From Arabidopsis thaliana (lineage: Eukaryota > Streptophyta > Magnoliopsida > Brassicales > Brassicaceae), in assembly GCF_000001735.4 (NCBI RefSeq), contig NC_003074.8, forward strand, positions 16,561,261 to 16,625,260: DNA of 64,000 nt, written 5' to 3'. Below, piece by piece: positions 43,053 to 53,649 of this stretch. The position numbers and the translations under genes are program-made. The notes under the pieces were generated by a model that did no database searches, was not told the origin of the DNA, and was given only the letters and a program-made list of their open reading frames with translations. Numbering within the stretch: position 1 is the first letter of the stretch; each line of letters opens with the position of its first letter.

Positions 43053-44560
43053 AGTATTGGGATTTTGAAGGTATTATAGAATGAATGAATATTTTTTGTT
43101 TATGAACTAACTTGACATATTATTTTATTAATAACTTAGTTGAGGGGTATTTTCATGAGAAGAAATTATCTGAGGGATTTTTCTGTTGAGGTTTAAAATA
43201 GACCAGCCAATACTTGAGAGAGTTTTTACCAATATCCTTATTTAAAATTTATTTGAAGATTTTATATCTTTTGCTATTTTAATAGACTTACTGATAATGG
43301 TAAATTTATGAAAGACAAAAAAGATTTTTTTTCAAAGTTTTTGTTAATATTTTTCTTAAAAAGAGGTCTCACACAAGCTGACACCATCCGACGCCATAAT
43401 AGCAACCATTGTACATGTCTTCCTTCTTTATTGGCTGAGGACTGGAAACCAGCAAAATAGGCAGCTTATTGTACAAGTCAATCTAAACATTGACCACTAA
43501 ATATTTTTGATTTTTATTTGTAGTTTTTTGGATCGACAAAACTCAACGAATATACCGATAAATTCTACAACGCATGGTAATGAGACTGAACCGCTGTAAA
43601 AATAACATTTAACCATTAGATTAAAATAAATTTCTCATGAAAGTTGTTCTGGGTTCTTATTATGTTTTGTGTATCCTTGTAATATTTTTATAAGTAATTT
43701 GCATGGATTTCTTTGTTTGAAATATTATTTACACAAGATTTCTTTTAGTGGACTTAAACTTTTATTGGTATGTGACAAGTTATGGTCCAATGTGAGCAAA
43801 CAGATAGGCTTCTTCAGTGTCCGATCCGTAGAGCATCTTTTCTCAGTTCGATTAAAAGACGCAAGAGAGAAAGCAAAAAAATAATTCTGGTTATAGATTC
43901 CACAAAAATCATTAAGAACTAATTCATAAGTTTACTGTTCTAAAATACTATTATTATCTCTAATTTAATGAACAAAAAGATATTGTTTCTCTCCACACTC
44001 TAGCACTTTCTTTTTCGTAATCTCTTTACTTGTATCAAAACACTTTTTTCTTTTTTTTTTAATCATTTTCAGTATCATAAGATATATTGTTTTCTTCCAT
44101 GTTTTCTTCATGATAATGTCAAATATGAGGTTTGTAATTTGAGCGACAATGCTTACAAAGAAAATAAGCCACCACTAATTATGAAAGTTTCTTGTAAGGA
44201 AATCTTTTTTGTAAAATTTTATATAGATATGTGACTATATATATTTGTTCTTAGCATATAATTTCACATTATTTTACTCTAAAACGGTATCTATTTTTAA
44301 AACAAAGATAAATTTTTTACTAGTTGAGAAAATGAATAACTTTATTTTCAGGAAAAAAAAAACAAAGATAATAATACAATGTGAAAAAATCTAATCGATT
44401 AGTTTCTTTTATATAATGAAACATATCACAAATGGTTAATAAAATACAATGTATTCGTTTTCTCCCAAAGGTAAGATGTCCTAGTAAAATTAACACATGT
44501 ATGCACAAAATCCAAGAAAAAAACAATATAGATCGTCTACTAAAAGGGTCATAATTATAC
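43053..44560. other. Intergenic between hAT element and peptide gene 5
   Basis: AT-rich. No gene is supported; short reading frames near 43669 and 44320 have no recognisable features. Confidence 0.5.
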
Positions 44561-44565
44561 ACTAT

Positions 44566-44573
44566 TATAAATA
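44566..44573 (+). promoter_or_regulatory. TATA box of secreted-peptide gene 5
   Basis: TATAAATA lies 68 bases before the ATG. The surrounding stretch from about 44538 (CTACTAAAAG ... TCATAA ... TATAAATACTAT) is nearly the same in gene 6. Confidence 0.5.
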
Positions 44574-44633
44574 CTATGAAAGATGTTACGATTACCATCA
44601 CAAGACAGACTAGAAATTCTATAAACACTTGAA

Positions 44634-44978
44634 ATGAGTGGGAACAAGCGAGTGTCTGTGTCCATCTTAGTAGTGATGATAATGATGCTATCCATTTCCC
44701 AAATTACGAAAGGTAATAATGATTTTGCCTTTGCTCCAATGTCAAAAAAAGGATTGTTGCCAAAACCATTGTCTTGTGCGACAGACGCAGGAAAAATTCC
44801 GGATTGTGTAGAAGCAGTGAAGCATTTCAAATTTAAAAATGTCAAAAAAGAATGTTGCTTTATACTACTCGGTCTTACCGAAGACTGTTTTGGAATTTTG
44901 TTTCCTATGCGTTTTGCGTATCGTGAAATGCTTAAGATTACATGTAAATTGATAGGCTTTAAGCCACCTTCTTATTAA
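44634..44978 (+). CDS. Small secreted six-cysteine peptide, ECA1/DUF784-like (copy 5)
   Basis: Intronless, 114 residues. It starts MSGNKRVSVSI, with a signal peptide to about QITKG, a linker NNDFAFAPMSKKGLLPKP, then the invariant C-x9-C-x15-CC-x9-C-x18-C domain with TEDCFGILFP. It groups with copy 6 and the two decayed copies (shared SVSIL, PxPMSxKGLLP, CKLIG), separately from copies 1-4 on the other side of BALDIBIS. The start agrees between copies 5 and 6. Function is unknown; secretion and disulfide folding are inferred. Confidence 0.85.
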   Translation: MSGNKRVSVSILVVMIMMLSISQITKGNNDFAFAPMSKKGLLPKPLSCATDAGKIPDCVEAVKHFKFKNVKKECCFILLGLTEDCFGILFPMRFAYREMLKITCKLIGFKPPSY

Positions 44979-45512
44979 TTTGTTGTTCTCTTTTTTTTTT
45001 CAATGTAACACAAGTTTAATTTATGATATTAATATTTATAATAATAATCATGGGCATATTTATTTATAATGATGGACTGATACTTGCTCTTGGGTGTGTC
45101 AAAATGGATAATCCAACTGAATCTAACCAATGATCAATTGGAATGAGACACAAATAGTTTATGAGTTTACTAATGAGGTTGAATTAACCTGTGAGCCCAT
45201 TTAATTTTATGGGCAAATACTAAGAATCTATATCAATGTACCCAATAAAATAATAATAACTAACTAAACAATTTTCATAAACATAAAAAAATTAATTAAG
45301 AGTTATGAATATAATATATTATTATTTTACCATTTTTATTATCATCATCATACCATCATCATATTATCATCATCACATCTTTATCTATCTATCATAACGC
45401 GATATGATTGATTATATAACTTAATTACGTTTTTGTTTAAATGTTTGGTGAAAAATCTCCAAATTCCCGTGTTTAGAGATTTTAAAGAATCATAGTGTAC
45501 AAATTTTGGAGT

Positions 45513-45770
45513 CTCACTATTCTACTCGGTCTTTCCGAAGATTGTTTTGGGATTTTATTTCATTTGTGTTTCTATTATCATATCGTACTTAAGGTGACAT
45601 GAAAATTAATAGACATCTTTTAATCATTTTTTTTAATCTTTAAATATTTTTTCATGTAACAGTAATTCATATTATTAATATTTATAATAAAATTATCGTT
45701 CTTTTAGTGATTTGTTAATAAATATCTAAAAGATATTAATGATTTGTTAGATGATCATGTTGTAACTTGT
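45513..45770 (+). pseudogene. 3' half of a secreted-peptide gene (decayed copy)
   Basis: From 45513, ATTCTACTCGGTCTTTCCG-AAGATTGTTTTGGGA and on matches the LLSLPEDCFGILF coding region, stop and about 130 bases of 3' UTR of copy 6 (53530-53760). The 5' half (signal peptide and first cysteines) is absent, and the last cysteine codon is lost (ACATGAAAATTA where copy 6 has ACATGCAAATTA). Not expected to make a protein. Confidence 0.75.
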
Positions 45771-45820
45771 AAGCACACAATAAGATATATTAAATATTGT
45801 TTTGCTCCTTTATCGAATTA

Positions 45821-45849
45821 CTAGATTCTGACCCGCACGTTCGTGCGGG
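45821..45849 (-). mobile_element. Helitron 3' terminus (minus strand)
   Basis: CTAG at 45821-45824 followed by a perfect 8-base-stem hairpin CCCGCACGTTCGTGCGGG (45832-45849) is, read on the minus strand, hairpin then CTAG then T, the Helitron 3' end. The element would extend to higher coordinates. A GC-rich patch at 47430-47520 (CATGATCCGCGCGTCGATCC) might be near its other end, but the 5' TC terminus is not certain. Confidence 0.6.
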
Positions 45850-48430
45850 GTAAACGTTTTAACAAATGTCTTTATATAAAACTCGTGTTAATATATTTTG
45901 TTTGTTGGGTTAGTGAATCTATATATACCATCAACTTAGCATAATAATTATAAAATATTGTTCTGTGTGTTTAAAAATAGTGTGGTGCATCAGTTTGTAT
46001 TTTCTATTTAATAAGTCTTAACTCTTTAAGTTTAGAATTGAAAGTTGAGAGTTTTAAAAATAAATTAGTAATACAAGTGTTATTTTTGTCTCTGTTTATA
46101 TTATTGCAAAATTGTGAATTCTTTAAAGAAGTAAGGTTATTATTGAATGAGATTTATAGTTTTACTGATTCTTTATATGTCAGTTCAATTCCCAAGCTGT
46201 GAATTTGATGTTTGAATAGAGATCTTTGTCCAAGTATTGTCAAGACTCAAGAAGCCAGATCGTCTATATGTAATTATTGTCAATTGGATATCCAAATTTT
46301 TGTTTTCACTGAATTTTATCAACCGAATTTGATTTTTTTAAGTTTTTCTCATTAGCTACAGAAGCAAGATGAACATTAAAATTATAGTTTAGCTAGCTAT
46401 ATTTTTTAAACCCATAAATATTATTACCTGAAAAGAATTCTACTTAATTTAGCTTCTGAATATATTTCAATATACTACAAATATAATGATGTTCATGGAA
46501 GAAGAGGATTAGCAAAGAAATAAAAACTGATACGTACAATGATTAGAAAACAATAGCTATTGCCAAAACATTAAACATGTTATAAACAAAATAAGAAAAG
46601 GTTATAAACATGTTCTAGGCATCAATGATTTGAAAACAATAGCTATTACAATTAATAATATGAAGGAGGCATCACATATTGTCAATAGGAGCTATTCAAA
46701 AATCTATATGTTAAAGGTTAGTGAGATCATAATTTATATACTTTTGTTTATTAGATTTGTATATTTACATACGGTTATTAAGTCGAATTGTGGTTACTTC
46801 ATATAGAAAACATTGTTATTCCTTAGTATGTTAAAATGAAAGTAACAAATAATCACCTTTACTCAAATGAACGATTTTCACTTGTGATGTTAGCAAGATT
46901 GGTGATACGAAGATTTCATCCATTGTTAGAAATGAGAAACGAAGTAGCAAGATTTGTCTTTTGCAGCCAATTTTAAAAAATGAGTAGCAAAAGATTAGAG
47001 AGGTTGTTAATGACATTATTTGCAGCCATTTTTTTGTAGTAGTAGAAAAAGTGGAGAGGTTGTTTGAAGAGACCCCTTGTTTGAAAGCTTAATAATTCTT
47101 CGAAATGGTATTAGAGACATTTTATATTTATAGAAAACAGAGGTCGGCTAGGGTTAACTTTTTTAGATTAATAATACTTGATTTAAGAATTAATCAATAT
47201 ATAGTTATTGTTATATTTGCATCTTTTGGTAATTGTTACGAATCATAGTGAAATCAATCTTTAAATTTGGATTTTTAATATTTAGTTATTGTTACAATTA
47301 CAATATATTCTAATTTACTATTCGGATTTCGTAATTAAAGGGATATGTTTGTTTTGGTAATATCTTTTAATTTTGTTAAGATTACCAAATCTCAACCGTA
47401 TCGATATACAAAATTGCTAAATTCTGTTTCGTCTGGGTCTAGCCCATGATCCGCGCGTCGATCCACCAAAGAAGTCCAGGATCCGCGTCTTAATTCGATC
47501 CAGTTGCCCATGACTCGTGATTTTTTTTAATTTGTAATTATATTTTTACTTTTGAACGATTTTTTTTCTTTACTCTTTAAATGTAATATTTCCAATGGCA
47601 TTCTTTGTAATATCTTACAACTAAAAGATCTTTTCTTATTCAGCGATTTTTGAATTTTAAAAAAAAAATCCCGCATATATAACCCAAAATTCTAAAATTG
47701 AATTTAATTATCAATTGCAAATTATGATTTTTATTAATAGTATCAAGCAAGTTTTAAGCTTTTTTATAATAAAAATTAGTTTTCAAAATGTTAATTAAAT
47801 CTCATGGTATAACTATAATTGGATATCAAATAAAAATTAGTTTTCAAAATGTTAATTTCAAATTTTCGTCCATAATTAATAAGAGAGAGAAACTGATTTT
47901 TTTTTTGGAAACTAATAATTACTTAAAAGTATTTTCTGTTTTTATTTAAATATATAAATTTTGTGATTACTATTACGTCTTTAATGAATTAATTTAAAAA
48001 TACTTGGAACCAATAGCATTTTTTGTAATATCTTACCTTTTATAAGATTATATTATATCCAATGCTTCCCAATTAATAGTATAGATTTAGATCAATACAT
48101 TGTCAACCTAAATACTCTTATTTAGAGTCAATTCATTGGACAAAAAATCTATAGTAAGAAGATGTTCGCCAGATGACAATATTTAACCCAAACAAAAATT
48201 CTTGAGAGTCTCTATGAGTCTCGATCAATGTTGAGTTCTAATGGACCATTGACCAATTTTATAGAAAACTAATCCATTAGTTTCTTTCGATACAAATAAA
48301 CTTATCATAAATTAAAATATGGATAATAATTTACTTCTAACCCAACCAACAATGGTTAATGTAATACATTGTATTCTCTTTCTCCGAACTATATGATGTT
48401 CGAAGGCAATTAGGTAACTAACACATGCAT
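45850..48430. other. Probable Helitron interior and AT-rich intergenic sequence
   Basis: No gene was recognised. The first 1.6 kb after the Helitron end is non-coding and could be its interior. 47440-47520 is an isolated GC-rich patch containing two related GATCCGCG-type phrases. Confidence 0.4.
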
Positions 48431-48529
48431 CTACACAATCCAAAAAAATGCAATAAATATAAGAAAATATGACATCCTAATAGCAATAATGGCCACAAGA
48501 TAAAATACAAATTTTATAAACATTAAATA

Positions 48530-48840
48530 ATGAGTGGGCATGAGAAAATAGTGTATGTCCATCTTAATAGTGATTCCGTCATTTTCTAAAAATAAAAAAA
48601 GGAAATAATGATCTTTCAATTGATCCAATATCAGAGAAAGGATTGCTATCAAATTCAGTATACTGTGTCGTAGATGGAAGCAAAAATTCAAGATTATGTA
48701 GAGGTAGTACAACGGTAATTCTATTTATTGATAATACGACCATATGTTTTTCTTTCTGTATTAACCATTAAATTAAACACGAACTAACATTGTTTTGGCC
48801 TTTCAAACGTATCATACTTTAAGACTTCTTGCAAAATAAC
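48530..48840 (+). pseudogene. Decayed secreted-peptide gene between copies 5 and 6
   Basis: ATGAGTGGGCATGAGAAAAT aligns with the start of copy 5. Pieces of the signal peptide, AATAATGATC linker, ATATCAGAGAAAGGATTGCT and the first cysteine region follow with several frameshifts. After about 48720 the central CC region is missing, and only remnants such as TTGTTTTGGCCTTTCAAACG and the CTTGCAAAATAA end (to 48840) remain. The upstream AACACATGCAT...CACAATCCAA block matches copy 5. No product is possible. Confidence 0.75.
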
Positions 48841-48849
48841 CACAAGTAA

Positions 48850-50180
48850 TTTTCAAGAGATATTGTGGTTTAATATATGAAAACTTTCAATATATAAATA
48901 TAAAAAAAAAACTTTTAGATTTATTTTATAGTAAATTAAATAAATATAAATGTAGTATATTTGAGACTATCTTTACCAATATACTGACTAAATAATCGCA
49001 GTAGTTATTTTTAAACTCATTATAATTTAAAATTATTATAAGTGGTAATTATGTCATATACGATCATATGGTATTGGATATATTTGGAAGTTAAACTAAC
49101 CCTCTACTCTACCTACGTATCTGGGATGGTTGATTATATGTATAAATAAACTATAAAACTGTGTATATATGAAAGGGACTGAAGAGAAATGAGGAATATC
49201 ATGTTCTCTTAACCAACAACGATCCAACAGCTTCCTTCCAAAAGTGGTTATCGAATATAAAGTAAAGAACATAGAAAATTATGTTATTTTCAGTAAATGT
49301 ACATATGTTTGTGTGACTTGTGTCTCTCTCCGTTTATATGCATGGATTGTGTAAGAAAAAGATTAAAAGTGAGAATTTAATACAAACTATTGTCTTTATA
49401 TATATGGAACATATATTTGGGCTCTAAAAGTACTAAATTTTGTGTGTTCTTTAATCTAAGGTTTTGTTATAAACGAATCTCCTTTTTGCTACTCTTAATG
49501 AATCTCTTTTACTATAAGTCTATAACACTGCCCTTCAAATACATCTTTTAAGGCAAACCATGTCACTTTTAAATATCAAACACAACAATAGACGAAACAC
49601 ATAGGAAATAAAATTTTTAAAAATAAAAAACAATATTCGCAAATATCGCGTAGAACAATACAACATTCTTTTGTGATATATATTTTAATAGAATCACTTC
49701 ACTGGCTCCACACATTCCAAAACTTTTCTTAAGTCCATCACATAAGAAATTAGATTTGACAGCAATCATATATCTCCAACCTTGGAGCAAGTGCAAAATC
49801 ATTATTATCTTTCCTAGTTTGAGAAATTGATAGCATTACCATCACCATTAATATGGAGACACACTTTTTGCATGTTTTCACTCATATTTATATTTATCTT
49901 GTGATGACTACTATTACTCTGATATTGTTTCTATTACTGTATTTGTATTATGTTTTTTTTTTAATAGACTATAATAGTAATGTAAAAGTATATCACAATT
50001 ACAAGAGCGTCAATTTTGCAAATAAATTCTCTTTCTTTTTTTAGCAAGAACAATCCGTTAAATACACATGGTTAAAGTTTAGGAACTATCTTGCTTTCGA
50101 AGAAAGTAACTTTATCAGTTTAGTTAAGAACTTACCATAAAGGTTCACAAAGCCAGAAGAATTTCGGAGTGGGACATCCC
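48850..50180. other. Intergenic downstream of SYP72
   Basis: AT-rich, no supported gene. 49825-49850 (AGCATTACCATCACCAT) recalls the leader of peptide gene 5 (GATTACCATCACAAG) but no coding remnant follows. Confidence 0.45.
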
Positions 50181-50184
50181 CAAG

Positions 50185-52044
50185 TTAGTTTAGAGCACTG
50201 AAATTGAGAAACAAATCGAGTTTTGAAAATTTAGAGAAACGATATTGGTTTCGAGGTATATAAATAGTAGAGAACGAAACTGAGACACCAAACTTACTTG
50301 TAAATGTAAGAGACAATTCCAAGGATCACACAGAGAAGAATAATGTCGATGCAGAAGTTTCGGCTGGATCGCATCTGAAATCCCCCACCCGATTTTAGTA
50401 ATTAATTTCAAGAACCAGTTTCTATTATAATTTTACCTGCACAAGCTGTTTCTTGAGCCGAACGTTGGTATTCTTCAAATCCGAAGTGGCTCCATCGACC
50501 TACAACAATCATGGAATCATTATATCTCTAGCGTTTTGATAACACCACCTAATGATAAAGATCAAATTTAAAACTAAGGGAAGAGACAAACACCAAATAT
50601 TTTTTATCGTAATCATCAAAGGAAAAAAGAATCTCACCTTTGTTTCCATTTCTTCCATCAATGGGACTTGCTTGTCAAGTTCCTGAAATCGAAAAACGTA
50701 AATTATAAATCTCCATCGGATAGGGAAAAACTCGGTTACATAGGGCATGAGTAAACAACAAACCTCGTTCATGTCACGCGCTAAGTTCTTTAGTGCATCC
50801 AAACCTTCTGATATGATATCAAGACCCTCATCCTAAAGTAAAGACAGAGGTTAAGCTAATTCGAAATCTCGTTGTCGAAAGGCAAAATAAAAGCTAGTCT
50901 ATAAAATTCATGTACCTGTTTCTTTCTTCTCATCTCATATTCTTGTCGAAACTGGCTGGATTCTTCACTTTGCTGGAAAAATCCATCATCCATGTCTTCC
51001 TCTAATAGTAACAAGAGAATAAAACAAAACTCATTTATATGTACTGTCTTATGGTAAGATAAAAACATGAAAGGAAAAAAGAAACATTCACTACCAGACA
51101 TATCAAACTTGATGTTCTTGTTAGGTGCAGAAGCACCTCCCCAATCACTATTTGCTTGTTTTGCTCCATGTTCATTTCCATCAGGTATCGCTTGAAGCCT
51201 ATCGGCTAAAGCGATAACTAGATCGCACCGAGATTCTCGTTCCTCTCTCGTGAGCCCTTTAATCTATATACAATGCAAATTAAACAAAGTTTGAACACAA
51301 CCATTGATATTCCTTTCACTCATAGTTAACCAACAATAAGTAATTAAGTTAAACCTTCTTAACAGCGAGTTTCTGAAGCTTAACAACATCTTCAGCTAAT
51401 CGCGCTTTTGTCCTTCGAACCTCAGCATTCATAGCCACCGCGGCAGCTCTATTCTTCTCCGTTGATGCCAACTCCGCTTTCTACATAGTTTAATACAAAA
51501 TTTAAACTTAATAACGTTAAGAGTCACTGAAAATGAAGCAATATTATTTAGATTCTATTGGTTACAACACTAAATATATCTTCTAAGATACGGTCGATAA
51601 AATCTAAAGAGCAAAAAATATTTCATATTCTATCAATTCTCAAATCTTTTTTTTATATCTCAAAATCTTTCTTAACGAGAAAAAAATAAAAAAAAATCAT
51701 CAACAGAAATGATTAAAGATTTTATATATTTCAAAGTCTAGAACAGAAAAACCCAAAAATATATTAAAATATTCCTCAAATAGCGATCAAATGAGAAAAT
51801 CAAGAACAATCTAGGGTTTTGTTTTTTTGGTTTTAATGAACGATCTAGTGTTTTAAAAAAAGAGAGAGTGAGAGAGAAGGAGACAAACACGAAGAACTGC
51901 TTCGATGTCGGAATCAATGGAGGTGAAGAGGCGAGAGAAGGCATCGTCGCCGGAAGCGCCGATCTCACGGTGTTTGTCGATGTCGTACTTGTCGTACTTT
52001 TTGCAAATCTCGTCGACTCTGAAGATGATATCAATGACCGGCAT
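50185..52044 (-). CDS. SYP72: SYP72, Qc-SNARE syntaxin of plants 72
   Basis: Nine coding exons: 52044-51889, 51480-51355, 51263-51095, 51001-50916, 50832-50764, 50682-50638, 50499-50437, 50374-50298 and 50197-50185. All are GT-AG, giving 267 residues. The N-terminus MPVIDIIFRVDEICKKYDKYD is typical of the plant-specific SYP7 group. The SNARE motif spans about 170-235 (DEGLDIISEGLDALKNLA ... LDKQVPLMEEM), with the zero-layer glutamine in the LDKQVP region. A single C-terminal transmembrane anchor (FCIDIILLCVILGIVSYIY) ends the protein. SYP7 proteins act in ER and plasma-membrane fusion complexes. The last coding exon is only 13 bases and encodes the end of N plus ALN and the stop. If the last intron is retained, translation stops immediately after YK, so the anchor survives either way. 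Confidence 0.95.
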
Positions 52045-52049
52045 ATCTA

Positions 52050-53230
52050 CAAGCTTCTTCTTCTTCTTGTGGAATGTCTCCGATTTGGTTCTCTGTTTCT
52101 TCGTTCTTCTCCGTTGTCCTTTTTTGGAGTCTCTCTTCAGAAACGAGACGCTTAGCGTAAACGGCGGGATTAGAAGTATTAATAGTTAGAATTTTTTTCT
52201 GTTTTTTTATATAGCTTTTCAAACCAGTTTTAGACTACAATATCTTTAAGCATAAAATATTTAATAAATTGATTATCTCTAACTAACAAAAAGATTTTAG
52301 TGGGCTTGTAAACTTGCATATGAATATATTTGAATAAAACTCAGTTCACTTGTGAAAAAAAAAAAAAAGATTCTGCAAAAAATCCGTTTGGTCAGTTTAC
52401 GAAAACGTTTAATAGTACTATTTCAGTATTTTGGGTATAGCTTACCCGAAAGTTTAAATAAAAATTATATTCGATCTATGGATCATATGGGTATAGCTTA
52501 CCCATATGGGCCTAGGTTTTATTAACATGTTAACACAAAAAAAAAATATTTCGAAATAAAAGAGTCATTTGGGTATAGCTTACCCGGAAGTGAACTATAC
52601 TTAAATTGATGCATTCAGATAGACTAGGAGTTTAAGCTTGGAATAATCAATAATGCATCGAGTGAGAATCTAGTTATTTCTTTTTTATTTTAAAAATATA
52701 ATTTGGATAGTGTTTTTGTAAAATGTGATTTTATCGCATCTAAAATTCTTTTATTTAATTTTATATTTCTTTGTTAAAATATTTCTAATCTTCTTTTTTT
52801 TGTTGCCAACTAAACATATCTCAGACCATGTGCTTATAAATAATATACAGTTTTTATTTTTATCTTTTTAATTGAAAAACATAGTTGAAGAAACATATCT
52901 ATTTAAAAAATATAGTATATCTTTCATTACTTGAAAACATTTTAATATGAATTTAAGAATAAATAGGAAAATGTATTTCGTAAAAAAATCTTAATCGAAT
53001 ATATAGTTTCCTTTAATATATAAACTTGACATAATGAGTAATGCAGTACTTTTGACTCTATACATTGTATTAAAAAAGTTGATGCAATACATTGTATTCT
53101 TCTACTTTTTTATTAAATACATTGTATTCTTTTTTTCTCGAGCATACGATGTTCGAAGACAACTAACACATTATACATAATCTGCGAAAAAGGCAATATA
53201 TCTCATTTACTAAAAGTTTCATAACCATAC
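52050..53230. other. Intergenic between SYP72 and peptide gene 6
   Basis: SYP72 promoter side. GGGTATAGCTTACCC recurs three times (52432, 52489, 52570), a short dispersed repeat with an inverted flavour (GGGTA...TACCC). No gene was recognised. Confidence 0.5.
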
Positions 53231-53236
53231 AATATA

Positions 53237-53244
53237 TATAAATA
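53237..53244 (+). promoter_or_regulatory. TATA box of secreted-peptide gene 6
   Basis: TATAAATA lies 69 bases before the first ATG, in a stretch conserved with gene 5 (TTACTAAAAG ... TCATAACCATAC ... TATAAATACTAT). Confidence 0.5.
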
Positions 53245-53305
53245 CTATAAACAATGCCGTAGTAGTGATCACAAGATAAAATACAAGTTATACAAATATT
53301 TAACA

Positions 53306-53641
53306 ATGAGTGAGAATATGCAAAGAGTGTGTGTGTCTATCTTAACAGTGATGGTTTTGATGCTATCAATTTCTAAAGTTACGAAAGGTAATAATGATCA
53401 TGCGCCGGCTCCAATGTCAGAGAAAGGGTTGCTGCCAAATCCAATATCATGTGTAGCGGACGCAAGAAAAATTCCAGATTGTGTAGAGGCAATAAAACAG
53501 GGCCATTTGAAAATTATAAAAAAAGAATGTTGTATCATTCTACTCAGTCTTCCCGAAGATTGTTTTGGGATTTTATTTCCTATACGTTTCTACTATCGTA
53601 TCATACTTAAGATTACATGCAAATTAATTGGCATCTTTTAA
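53306..53641 (+). CDS. Small secreted six-cysteine peptide, ECA1/DUF784-like (copy 6)
   Basis: Intronless, 111 residues. MSENMQRVCVSIL opens a signal peptide ending near VTKG. The linker NNDHAPAPMSEKGLLPNP precedes the domain C-x9-C-x15-CC-x9-C-x18-C with PEDCFGILFP. It has an extra cysteine within the signal peptide, outside the mature part. The second Met (MQRV, 53318) matches the start of copies 1 and 2, so either could be used; MSxN is shared with copy 5. It is the last member of the array before SYP72's distal neighbour MLO3. Confidence 0.85.
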   Translation: MSENMQRVCVSILTVMVLMLSISKVTKGNNDHAPAPMSEKGLLPNPISCVADARKIPDCVEAIKQGHLKIIKKECCIILLSLPEDCFGILFPIRFYYRIILKITCKLIGIF

Positions 53642-53649
53642 TCACAATT

